The notes: generated by a model not told the origin, from the letters alone. DNA of 15,226 nt from an uncultured Lachnospiraceae bacterium (GCA_902783295.1 CACZQT010000430.1:1-15226); one strand, 5' to 3'; shown: positions 1 through 6,809, counted from the first letter of the stretch. Translations and numbers: made by a program.

Positions 1-197
1 GCCTGTCTCGCTTCCTCCTCTTCTTCCGAAGCCTTGATGGAGGCTTCTTCCGAGGCCCGTCTCGCTTCTTCCTCTTCTTCCGAAGCCTTGATGGAGGCTT
101 CTTCCGAGGCCCGTCTCGCTTCCTCCTCTTCTTCCGAAGCCCTGATGGAGGCTTCTTCTGAGGCCCGTCTCGCTTCTTCCTCCTCTTCCGAAGCCTT
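1..197 (-). repeat. 54-bp tandem repeat coding an 18-residue helical repeat
   Basis: About 3.6 copies of a 54-bp unit are visible and the array continues past the left edge. The marker gtctcgctt recurs at 5, 59, 113 and 167, exactly 54 bp apart. In the adaptor reading frame the unit is ASEEEEEARRASEEASIK, with only K/R and similar changes between copies. Synonymous differences are few, so the array looks recently expanded. Eighteen residues equal five turns of an alpha helix (3.6 residues per turn), so each unit would present the same faces. Confidence 0.95.
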
Positions 198-1142
198 GAT
201 GGAGGCAGCGACAGATTCTTCTTCCGCCCTCATGGATTCCTGCACGAGCCCATCGTAATACTGCCGGACCGCTTTCAGCTTTGCTCCGGTTTTTTCCTCC
301 GGGCTGTATTCCGCCTCGTCCTTTTCCAACAGAGCTTTCGCTTCTTTCGAAAGCTCTTTGTACGCTGCTTCCGCCGCTTCCAGCGCTTCTCCGCTGGCCA
401 GCGTAATCACTGCCAGCGTATCCTTCAGCATCTTCTGAAAAGCCTTGAGTTCTTCGCGGGCAGCAGCATCCTCCGTCGTTTCCTGTGCAGCCTGTTCCGG
501 CTCGCTTTCTGTCTTTACCTGTTCCGGTACCTGAGCGCTCATCACCTGCATTACCAGTGCAGCAACGCCATGAGGACCTGAAATCGTCAGAACCTGCTGC
601 ATTGTGCCGGACAGGGGGACTCTTGCGTCCATATCGTCATCGTCATCATCGTCATCGCCCCCATCATCGTCATCCTCATCATGACTGCTGGGGGTATACC
701 CGTCTATGTCCACCTGGTCCTTTTCGTATACAGGAACGCCGGGTTCATATTTCTTCACTTTCTCCAGGTCTGCCAGATATTTAGTCATATCCTGCTGGAG
801 CTTCTGAATTTCAAGCTGTGCCCTCTGCAGTTCGATCTGCGACAGGGTCGTATCGTAAGACATCAGGGCATCGCCTTTTTTGACCGACTGCCCTTCCGTT
901 ACAAAGACCTCCTGTACCTTCTGGGTACTGGAAAGATATACCGTCTGTACACGGTCTGTCATAACGGTACCGTAGGTTTCGTTGTCATCCTCCCAGTAAT
1001 CCGTTTCCGCCAGATCCATAACCTCGTATACGCTGATCACTGTCTGATGGGCATCCCGCCAGCGCTTTCCGGCATAGACGCCGCCTGAAATCAGAGCTAT
1101 GATCAGCACAAGGGCAATCAGCCTCTTGAGCCATTTTCTCAT
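1..1142 (-). CDS. Membrane-fusion (HlyD/MacA-like) adaptor, N-terminal 380 residues, cut by the left edge
   Basis: Adaptor subunit expected to link an ABC exporter to the cell exterior or wall. Seen: basic start MRKWLKR and a membrane anchor at residues 6-24, then a biotinyl-lipoyl-like half (about 73-98, with VTEGQSVKKGDALMSYD), a helix (about 100-131), an acidic run at 155-172 that includes eight Asp in a row, and the returning lipoyl half (about 171-187, ARVPLSGTMQQVL). This is followed by an Ala/Glu/Lys-rich, helix-predicted stretch (215-316) and an 18-residue tandem repeat from residue 317 to the edge. The start ATG overlaps the stop of the upstream ATPase gene (ATGA), so translation is probably coupled. 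The lipoyl halves and the operon position support the family. The acidic run and the repeat are not usual for it. The C-terminus and any beta-barrel domain lie outside the window. Confidence 0.82.
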   Translation of the reverse strand, partial: MRKWLKRLIALVLIIALISGGVYAGKRWRDAHQTVISVYEVMDLAETDYWEDDNETYGTVMTDRVQTVYLSSTQKVQEVFVTEGQSVKKGDALMSYDTTLSQIELQRAQLEIQKLQQDMTKYLADLEKVKKYEPGVPVYEKDQVDIDGYTPSSHDEDDDDGGDDDDDDDDMDARVPLSGTMQQVLTISGPHGVAALVMQVMSAQVPEQVKTESEPEQAAQETTEDAAAREELKAFQKMLKDTLAVITLASGEALEAAEAAYKELSKEAKALLEKDEAEYSPEEKTGAKLKAVRQYYDGLVQESMRAEEESVAASIKASEEEEEARRASEEASIRASEEEEEARRASEEASIKASEEEEEARRASEEASIKASEEEEEARQ

Positions 1143-1831
1143 GCCAGGGACACCTCCTCGCTGTCAGGTTCGCTCAGGATCCCATCTCGTATCTGATACA
1201 GTTTCTTCGCCCGCCTTGCGATTTCCGGTTCGTGTGTAATCATGATTATGGTGGAACCTTCTTCGTTCAGCTGCTCAAATATTTCCATAACCTGTTCGCC
1301 GGATTTGGTATCCAGCGCGCCGGTAGGCTCGTCCGCCAGGAGAATTTTCGGACTTCCGACAATTGCCCTGGCAATTGCCACCCTCTGGCACTGCCCGCCG
1401 GAAAGCTGATTGGAACGGAATGACATACGGTCGCCAAGGCCTACTTTTTCCAGCGCTCTGGCAGCCCTTTCCCGACGTTCTTTCTTTGACACACCGGCAT
1501 AAAGCAGCGGCAGTGCTACATTGTCCAGCGCAGTAAGCTTCGGCAGCAGATTAAAAGTCTGAAACACAAAGCCGATGTAATGATTGCGGATCGCCGCCAT
1601 CTGGTTATCGTTCTGCCGTGAAATATCGTTCCCGGCCAGCATATATTTTCCGGACGTCGGAACATCCAGGCAGCCGATCAGGTTCATGAGCGTGGTTTTC
1701 CCGGAGCCGGAGGGGCCGATAATGGCAATATATTCTCCCTCATTTACCTGCATATTAATGTCCTTCAGGACGTTTACCGTTATTTTCCCCTGAAGGTAAT
1801 CTTTATAAATATGCTGCAGTTCCAGAATCAT
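1139..1831 (-). CDS. ABC transporter ATP-binding protein, MacB/LolD/YknY type
   Basis: Cytoplasmic ATPase that powers a MacB-type (mechanotransmission) ABC exporter or lipoprotein/peptide efflux system. The 230-residue length is normal for the family. Seen: Walker A GPSGSGKT (39-46), Q-loop Gln91, signature LSGGQCQR (143-150, with Cys148 where Gln is usual), Walker B ILLADE (163-168) followed by PTGALD, and the H-loop His200 in MITHEP. The sequence TGALDTKSGEQVM is typical of the MacB/LolD/FtsE branch. It starts 12 nt after the upstream adaptor gene, with GGAG 8 nt before the ATG, and its stop overlaps the start of the second adaptor. No permease (MacB/FtsX-type) is inside the window; it is probably encoded to the left. 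The substrate cannot be read from the sequence. Confidence 0.93.
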   Translation of the reverse strand: MILELQHIYKDYLQGKITVNVLKDINMQVNEGEYIAIIGPSGSGKTTLMNLIGCLDVPTSGKYMLAGNDISRQNDNQMAAIRNHYIGFVFQTFNLLPKLTALDNVALPLLYAGVSKKERRERAARALEKVGLGDRMSFRSNQLSGGQCQRVAIARAIVGSPKILLADEPTGALDTKSGEQVMEIFEQLNEEGSTIIMITHEPEIARRAKKLYQIRDGILSEPDSEEVSLA

Positions 1832-1843
1832 CCCATTCGCTCC

Positions 1844-3499
1844 TTAATCTTCGTCTTCCTTCTCTTCCCCGATCTCCAGCGCGTCCATGTCATCATCGCC
1901 GAACTCCGCTTCAATGTCCTCATCGAGATCCTGGAAGCCTTTTCCGTTCAGGCCGACTCCGTCATCCGGTTCTTCTTCCGGTTCATTCATCTCGTCCTCT
2001 TCTCCCAGGTCGATGACGTCATCCGCCTCTTCTTCTGAAGCGTTCATGTCGTCTTCATCGTCGAAGTCAGTCTCTTCATCGTCGTCGATTTCTTCCACTT
2101 TGTCCAGGTCAACGTCTTCTTCCCATTCTACGTCTTCGTCGCCGTCGCCCCAGTCATCGTCGTCCCAGTCGTCTTCGCCCTCATCACCTTCGAAAAGGAC
2201 GTCGCCTTCCTCGTCATCGTCCCAGTCTTCATCATCCTCGAAGTAGGCTTCATCGTAACGGGTCACGGGCATCCCTTCCCGCAGGGATACATCGGCGATA
2301 GCTATATAGTCCGAAGCGGCAACTCCCTCAAGTACTTCATACTGGTCCAGATCCTTATCATAGTCTCCCAGCTTGACAGTACGCTTTTCCAGCTTATCCT
2401 TTGCTGTGGCTGCCCAGATGTACGCGCCGCCATCCAGATCGATAAAATACGACGGCAGCCAGATACCGGTTTTCTGTTCCGCCTGCCCCTGGTCCAGTTC
2501 AATGTATACATGCTGGCCCATCATCAGGCCGTCGGAATTATCCAGGCTGACATAAAAAGGATAATTCGTAGACTGGCTGTTCTCATCTCCGCCGTAATAG
2601 TAATCATTATCCCGCTGAACAGGATTTTCTGTATCCACTTTATCCAGCTTGCCGTACCATATATCCGAAGCATTTACACGGGAACGGATGATCAGGCGCT
2701 GGCCTTCCATGCCGATCATGGCTGCCCGGTTCATCTCATTGATCGTCCCCTTGATCCGGTAATTCCCGGTTTCCATCAGAACGATATAGGCGCTGCTGCC
2801 GGTTCCGTAGTCATCATCCGACTGCGTTCCGTCGTTAATGCTCTGCACGACCCCGTCAATCGTAGCCAGGACGTCTACATTGCCGAGCGTCTTTTCCAGC
2901 AGTTCCTGCGCCACGGTCTTGGTCTGCAGCTGATACTCATATTCCTTGACATCCGCCTGCAGGCTCTGGATTTCAATACTGTAAGAAAGCTGGTCTGACT
3001 GCGCCGCCTTGGCCTTGTCCTTTTCCAGCTGAGCAATCTGCTTGTTGGTACTCGTAATACTGTTCTGGATTTTTTCCAGTTCCAGCTTTCCGGTATCAAT
3101 TGCAAGCTTCATTTCATCCACATCGTAGGAGAAAAGGACATCTCCCTTTTTGACGGTATCTCCCACCGAAACCTTCAGTTCTTTGACGGTCCGGTCCTCC
3201 TGCTTGTTGATTTCCTGGGTCTGCTGGGCAACAACCATCCCGGAATACCGGTCCTGGATCCCATAGGCTCCGATTCCGGCCAGCATGGACACGGACTGCA
3301 CCGCAACGGTGTCCTCCGTTTTCGAATCGTCTCCGATAATACCGCCGACCACGCTCATGACTGCTTCCCGGGCATTTTCAAAAAGATCCTTCGCACCTTC
3401 CAGAGGTCCGGAAGAACCGTCTTCTGAACTGCAGCCGGAAATCAGGCAGCATAACACAAGTATTCCCGGCAGCAAGGTTTTCAACCCTTTTTTCTTCAT
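1844..3499 (-). CDS. Lipoprotein membrane-fusion adaptor (HlyD/MacA/YknX-like) with a long acidic tail
   Basis: Extracytoplasmic adaptor of the ABC exporter, 551 residues. Start chosen at 3499 (MKKKGLKTLL), because AGGAG/AAGGA lies just upstream and a lipoprotein signal follows; a start 30 nt further upstream has no good ribosome site. Lipobox ISGC puts the lipidated Cys at 23. Lipoyl halves are at about 85-126 (VKELKVSVGDTVKKGDVLFS) and 208-220 (VLATIDGVVQSIN), separated by a coiled-coil hairpin (127-207). Barrel-like segments run over about 236-340, then a membrane-proximal part to about 415. Residues 416-551 form a tail in which I count about 79 Asp/Glu out of 136, with few basic residues. 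The family normally ends near the start of this tail. It is the first gene of the adaptor-ATPase-adaptor operon. Confidence 0.87.
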   Translation of the reverse strand: MKKKGLKTLLPGILVLCCLISGCSSEDGSSGPLEGAKDLFENAREAVMSVVGGIIGDDSKTEDTVAVQSVSMLAGIGAYGIQDRYSGMVVAQQTQEINKQEDRTVKELKVSVGDTVKKGDVLFSYDVDEMKLAIDTGKLELEKIQNSITSTNKQIAQLEKDKAKAAQSDQLSYSIEIQSLQADVKEYEYQLQTKTVAQELLEKTLGNVDVLATIDGVVQSINDGTQSDDDYGTGSSAYIVLMETGNYRIKGTINEMNRAAMIGMEGQRLIIRSRVNASDIWYGKLDKVDTENPVQRDNDYYYGGDENSQSTNYPFYVSLDNSDGLMMGQHVYIELDQGQAEQKTGIWLPSYFIDLDGGAYIWAATAKDKLEKRTVKLGDYDKDLDQYEVLEGVAASDYIAIADVSLREGMPVTRYDEAYFEDDEDWDDDEEGDVLFEGDEGEDDWDDDDWGDGDEDVEWEEDVDLDKVEEIDDDEETDFDDEDDMNASEEEADDVIDLGEEDEMNEPEEEPDDGVGLNGKGFQDLDEDIEAEFGDDDMDALEIGEEKEDED

Positions 3500-3551
3500 G
3501 AATGTTCCTTCTCCTGTACCATATACCATCCGGCATGTCCGGATTCCGGAT

Positions 3552-3652
3552 CCGGGCTCTGCCCGGTTTTACCCTCTAAAACACGGTTGTCTGTTCTGTG
3601 ATTGTATCAGACAACACTTATAACATCGCAAAAGCTTCCTTAAGATTTGCGA
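3552..3652 (-). promoter_or_regulatory. Leader of the adaptor operon with three inverted repeats
   Basis: Three inverted repeats lie between the candidate promoters and the adaptor start. The first is tcgcaaa/tttgcga (3626-3632 with 3646-3652, 13-nt gap). The second is gttgtctg/cagacaac (3586-3593 with 3608-3615, 14-nt gap). The third is ccgggc/gcccgg (3552-3557 with 3561-3566, 3-nt loop). The second brackets a TACAAT -10-like box and the first covers its -35-like box, which would suit an operator. The third is a compact RNA hairpin if transcribed. I recognise no known riboswitch here. Confidence 0.45.
3601..3631 (-). promoter_or_regulatory. Weak candidate promoter nearest the adaptor operon
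   Basis: On the minus strand TTGCGA (3626-3631) and TACAAT (3601-3606) are separated by 19 bp, longer than ideal, but the -10 is preceded by TGA, giving an extended -10 (TGn). Transcription would start near 3594, about 95 nt before the adaptor ATG. Its position inside the inverted repeats is the main reason to list it. Confidence 0.3.
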
Positions 3653-3688
3653 AAAACGAAACGAGCCTTGTTTAAACCCGTAACGGAT

Positions 3689-3716
3689 ATCATACCACAT
3701 TCCAGGCCGTTTGCAA
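3689..3716 (-). promoter_or_regulatory. Candidate sigma-A promoter for the adaptor/ABC operon
   Basis: On the minus strand TTGCAA (-35, 3711-3716), a 16-bp spacer and TATGAT (-10, 3689-3694), with TGG directly before the -10 giving an extended -10. A start near 3682 would leave a leader of about 180 nt containing three inverted repeats before the adaptor gene. This is the best promoter match upstream of the operon after allowing for gene distance. Confidence 0.55.
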
Positions 3717-3794
3717 ACTCTCCCGCTGAAAAAAGGAGAAATCCACGGGAAGGGAACCCCCCGCCGCGGCTTCGACGTACAGCAAACACGGGTT

Positions 3795-3823
3795 ATTATA
3801 GCAAAAGAAAAGGAGAAAGTCAG
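3795..3823 (-). promoter_or_regulatory. Candidate extended -10 promoter overlapping the terminator hairpin
   Basis: On the minus strand a perfect TATAAT (3795-3800) preceded by TGC, with CTGACT (3818-3823) 17 bp upstream. The -35 box lies across the loop of the 17-bp hairpin that ends the upstream gene. Transcription would start near 3788, about 290 nt before the adaptor ATG. Confidence 0.45.
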
Positions 3824-3840
3824 ACTTTCTCCTTTTCTTT
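3804..3840 (-). terminator. Terminator after the adenosylhomocysteinase gene, possibly bidirectional
   Basis: A perfect 17-bp inverted repeat (3804-3820 with 3824-3840) with a 3-nt loop lies about 70 nt after the ahcY stop. On the minus strand the 3' arm is pyrimidine-rich and is followed by TTTTGC. The 5' arm is purine-rich, so A-tract/U-tract pairing could also work in the other direction. Confidence 0.75.
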
Positions 3841-3908
3841 CACAAAGATTTCACAAAAATGTCCGATACCCGCCGGCATCTTCCTGCGTTGTCTTTCGTC
3901 TGCCGGCC

Positions 3909-5159
3909 TTACAGGGAAGAACTGGCCAGATAACGCTCCTGCTCTTCCGTCAGGACATCGATGTCCTTTCCCAGGAAGCGCAGTTTCCGGAAGGCCACCT
4001 CCCGGTCTACCTCCTTCGGCACAGGGATCAGCTTTTCCGTCAGTTCCCCGCGATGTTCTGCCAGATAGCGGACAGACAGTGCCTGAATGGCAAAACTCAT
4101 GTCCATAATTTCCGCCGGATGCCCGTCTCCGCAGGCCAGGTTCACCAGGCGTCCTTCACCCAGTACATACACCCAGCGGTTTCCGGGCAGAAGATATCCC
4201 TGTATATTGTCCCGCATGAGCTGGCTGTCGAGCGCGTGCGCGCGCAGCCATGCAACATCCACTTCCACATCGAAGTGGCCTGCATTGCAGAGAATGGCCC
4301 CGTCCTTCAGGTTCGCAAAGGCTTCCTCTCCGATTACACCGCAGCAGCCCGTCACGGTCACAAAAATGTCTCCCAGTCCGGCCGCTTCCCTCATCGGCAT
4401 CACATCGAAACCGTCCATCACCGCCTCGATGGCGCGCACGGGATCTACTTCCGTGACGATTACGCGGGCTCCCAGTCCTTTCGCGCGCATCGCGGTTCCT
4501 TTGCCGCACCAGCCATAACCGGCTACCACTACGATTTTCCCGGCCACAATCAGGTTCGTGGTACGGTTAATCCCGTTCCACACAGACTGGCCGGTGCCGT
4601 AGCGGTTGTCAAACAGGTGCTTGCAGTCAGCATCGTTTACCATAATCATGGGGAAGACCAGTTCCCCGTCTCTTGTCATGGCCTTCAGACGCATTATGCC
4701 CGTCGTGGTTTCCTCACAGCCGCCGATCACATTCTCCAGCCGGTCCCTGTATTTCGTATGCAGAAGATGCACCAGGTCGCCGCCGTCATCTACGATCAGC
4801 TGCGGCGACGGCTCCAGTACGGCAGAAAGCAGAGCTGTGTACTCTTCCTCTGTCACGCCGTGCATGGCATATACGCTGATTCTCTCATCCTCTGCCAGAG
4901 CAGCGGCTACATCATCCTGTGTGGAAAGAGGATTGCAGCCGGTCGCAAATACTCTGGCCCCGCCGGCCGCCAGCACCTTGCAGAGGTATGCCGTTTTCGC
5001 TTCCATATGGATAGAAAGCGCCAGCTTCAGGCCGTCCAGGGGTTTTGTCTTTTCAAATTCCTCTTCCAGGCTCCGCAGAAGAGGCATGTTCCGCCGTACC
5101 CATTCAATCTTCCGGTGCCCCGAAGGCGCCAGTTTTGCGTCCCGGATAATGCTTTCCAT
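3909..5159 (-). CDS. ahcY: Adenosylhomocysteinase, short archaeal/Thermotoga-type
   Basis: NAD-dependent cytosolic enzyme that splits S-adenosylhomocysteine into homocysteine and a nucleoside, relieving inhibition of methyltransferases. The 416 residues fit the short form; the eukaryotic/proteobacterial form is longer. Seen: substrate-site His51, Asp125, EETTT (149-153), Lys180 and Asp184, the NAD-binding loop GYGWCGKG (214-221), and His295 and His347 (GDGHP). The substrate loop is HMEAKTAYL (51-59), the Thermotoga/archaeal form; the human-type loop has Thr and Glu/Gln where this has Glu53 and Lys55. The C-terminal Lys/Tyr arm of long-form enzymes that reaches NAD is absent, as in the short forms. 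AAGGAGG sits 9 nt before the ATG and begins in the stop codon of the upstream L,D-transpeptidase gene, so the two genes are probably co-transcribed and coupled. The related methanogen enzyme has been reported to prefer S-inosylhomocysteine; which substrate is used here is open. Confidence 0.93.
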   Translation of the reverse strand: MESIIRDAKLAPSGHRKIEWVRRNMPLLRSLEEEFEKTKPLDGLKLALSIHMEAKTAYLCKVLAAGGARVFATGCNPLSTQDDVAAALAEDERISVYAMHGVTEEEYTALLSAVLEPSPQLIVDDGGDLVHLLHTKYRDRLENVIGGCEETTTGIMRLKAMTRDGELVFPMIMVNDADCKHLFDNRYGTGQSVWNGINRTTNLIVAGKIVVVAGYGWCGKGTAMRAKGLGARVIVTEVDPVRAIEAVMDGFDVMPMREAAGLGDIFVTVTGCCGVIGEEAFANLKDGAILCNAGHFDVEVDVAWLRAHALDSQLMRDNIQGYLLPGNRWVYVLGEGRLVNLACGDGHPAEIMDMSFAIQALSVRYLAEHRGELTEKLIPVPKEVDREVAFRKLRFLGKDIDVLTEEQERYLASSSL

Positions 5160-5173
5160 CCTCTGGTTCCTCC

Positions 5174-6670
5174 TTAATCGTAAATCACTATCGCCGTGCC
5201 GGCCTTGATTTCGTCGTAGATTTTTTCCGCAACTCTCGGCGGCAGGTTGACGCAGCCATGAGAACCGTTCCCCATGTAGATGTCTCCGCCGAAATTGCTC
5301 CGCCAGTTTGCGTCATGCAGGCCCTGGCCGTCTATAAACGGCATCCAGTAGCTTACGGGCGTCTCATACGCTCCACTGCCTTCCCCGCCGGTCAGTGTAT
5401 AATCACGCTGCTTATAAGAAAGCGGGAATACGCCGGTATGAGTCCCCCTGTCCAGAGTCACATCACCGGTCACTACATCCGTCTCCAGGAACAGTTCGTA
5501 ATCTACGTAGTACCAGAGATGCTGGTCTTCAATACTGACCTCTACATAAGTGCCGGCCATGTCATCCCGGCCGTTCCTCTTCAGATATAACGGATTATCC
5601 CATTTATCGGTCTTCACATATACCGGCTCCCTGGAAACGGGGGCGCCGGAAGTGATATCCTCCAGGAACTGTGCCCGTTCCTGGTCTTCGTTCAGGCGGT
5701 AGCCGTATTCGTTGTCCGATTCAGGGAAAGTGACCTCCCTGCCCTTGGTCGTCGTGAACTTCCGGGTACGGTAAAGAGTATTGTAATAGGCGATCAGATG
5801 GTAAATCCAGTCATCCAGCTTTTCCTGGTTCACGGATGCGGTATTGCCGTTCACATCCAGCCAGGAAATGATGGTGTCATAATCCAGCACTTCCGTCTGC
5901 GGCCCGAATTCGTAGGTAATCTCCGCCCCGTCATAGGGTTTGAGCGCCTCTGCCCGGGCTACAAAACCGGCGGCTTCCGCCGTCACCTGCGGCCTGATAT
6001 AGAGTTCTTCCGGAAATGCCAGGTCGATGTCTGTCATTCCGTTGTCCCGGAGGCTTCCTTCGATCTGCTGTTTCATCCAGGAGCGGAACTGTGCTTCGTC
6101 AAATTCGTTGCCGTAGACTTCCATCACCAGGTCCATCCGCCGCTCGGCGGAGTTCTGGGTCAGCGACGCGTCCGAACTGGCCCGGCGGGCAATCGGCAGG
6201 CTGGAGGTCTGAACCACGCCGTTGAAAACCGCCTCGTCAAATTTCATGGAAAGTTCGGATTCAATCAGCGTTTCGGCACCGGTCAGGCAGCGCAGCACGG
6301 AACCCAGGCTGCTTTTCTGCGCCAGCATGGCATTCTGCAGGTTGCTCCGCACCTTATCCTCATCCAGGGTAAAGCCAAAATCCGCCAGCTTTCCGGAAAG
6401 TGCCGGCTGTCCGGCTTCAGAAAGAGTAATATCCACTCCGTCCACCAGTTCCCGGACACCTGCCATCAGGTCTTCCGGAGCGCGTCCAGCGACATTTTCT
6501 CCCATGAAAATGGTGTTGTCCAGATAAACCACTGATTTTTTGTGCTGAGATAAATACCAGACAAAGGTTCCGATCGCTGCTATCAGCAATATCAGAATAA
6601 TAATAAGAATGATGCTGCCCAGGTGGCTTTTTCTGCGTCTTCTGCTCATACCCGTTCCCAACTCTGGCAT
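5174..6670 (-). CDS. Membrane-anchored L,D-transpeptidase (YkuD) with peptidoglycan-binding stalk
   Basis: Cell-wall enzyme that forms 3-3 peptide cross-links or attaches proteins to peptidoglycan. 498 residues. Seen: basic N-terminus (RRRRK), a single membrane segment (about 18-40), then an extracytoplasmic region (about 45-330) resembling the PG_binding_4 stalk of clostridial L,D-transpeptidases. The YkuD domain (about 370-498) has His452 in GLHDANW and the catalytic motif SHGCVNLP with Cys473. The upstream start at 6670 has AGGA about 10 nt before it; an internal ATG at 6649 (MSRRRRK) is also possible and would lose seven residues. It is preceded by tandem hairpins ending the lipoprotein gene, and ahcY follows after 14 nt. 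No convincing promoter was found in the short gap upstream, so limited read-through is possible. Confidence 0.92.
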   Translation of the reverse strand: MPELGTGMSRRRRKSHLGSIILIIILILLIAAIGTFVWYLSQHKKSVVYLDNTIFMGENVAGRAPEDLMAGVRELVDGVDITLSEAGQPALSGKLADFGFTLDEDKVRSNLQNAMLAQKSSLGSVLRCLTGAETLIESELSMKFDEAVFNGVVQTSSLPIARRASSDASLTQNSAERRMDLVMEVYGNEFDEAQFRSWMKQQIEGSLRDNGMTDIDLAFPEELYIRPQVTAEAAGFVARAEALKPYDGAEITYEFGPQTEVLDYDTIISWLDVNGNTASVNQEKLDDWIYHLIAYYNTLYRTRKFTTTKGREVTFPESDNEYGYRLNEDQERAQFLEDITSGAPVSREPVYVKTDKWDNPLYLKRNGRDDMAGTYVEVSIEDQHLWYYVDYELFLETDVVTGDVTLDRGTHTGVFPLSYKQRDYTLTGGEGSGAYETPVSYWMPFIDGQGLHDANWRSNFGGDIYMGNGSHGCVNLPPRVAEKIYDEIKAGTAIVIYD

Positions 6671-6714
6671 CCCGGCCAGTTCCTGCTGAAATTAATCCGT
6701 TATTCAAGACAAGA

Positions 6715-6750
6715 CCGCGTGCCGGCGGCAGATGCGCCTCCGGCACGCGG
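6715..6750 (-). terminator. Strong hairpin terminator after the acidic lipoprotein gene
   Basis: Arms ccgcgtgccgg (6715-6725) and ccggcacgcgg (6740-6750) pair perfectly for 11 bp. A further GGC/GCC pairing past one mismatch leaves a six-base loop. On the minus strand it is followed by TCTTGTCTT, a broken T-rich tract. It lies about 60 nt past the lipoprotein stop and 45 nt before the L,D-transpeptidase start. Confidence 0.65.
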
Positions 6751-6776
6751 AAACCAGTTGTTTCCTGCTGTTTTCC

Positions 6777-6800
6777 CGGGCCGCGGAATTCCGCGGCCCG
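6777..6800. repeat. 24-bp perfect palindrome right after the lipoprotein stop
   Basis: Arms cgggccgcggaa and ttccgcggcccg are exact reverse complements with no spacer. The palindrome starts 9 nt after the TAA of the lipoprotein gene on the minus strand. As RNA it would fold into a GC-rich stem with a small AAUU loop, but no U-tract follows (GGGAAAAC). It may be the first of two tandem 3' hairpins, acting as an RNA-stabilising end. Confidence 0.8.
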
Positions 6801-6809
6801 TTTCGTCCA

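Noticed and set aside
1..197. CRISPR-like array
   Set aside because: The repeats are directly abutting, in-frame coding units without unique spacers.
34..258. Plus-strand open frame rich in Ser/Ala/Glu over the 54-bp repeat
   Set aside because: Antisense shadow of the adaptor repeat. It exists only because the repeat is stop-free in several frames, and no ribosome site or family match was seen.
3700..3795. Small RNA (SRP/6S-like) between the first and second candidate promoters
   Set aside because: No recognisable SRP or 6S core sequence; only a G-rich patch with weak pairing.
3711..5177. Plus-strand open frame of 488 codons opposite ahcY
   Set aside because: Overlaps the full adenosylhomocysteinase on the other strand, whose active-site motifs are intact.
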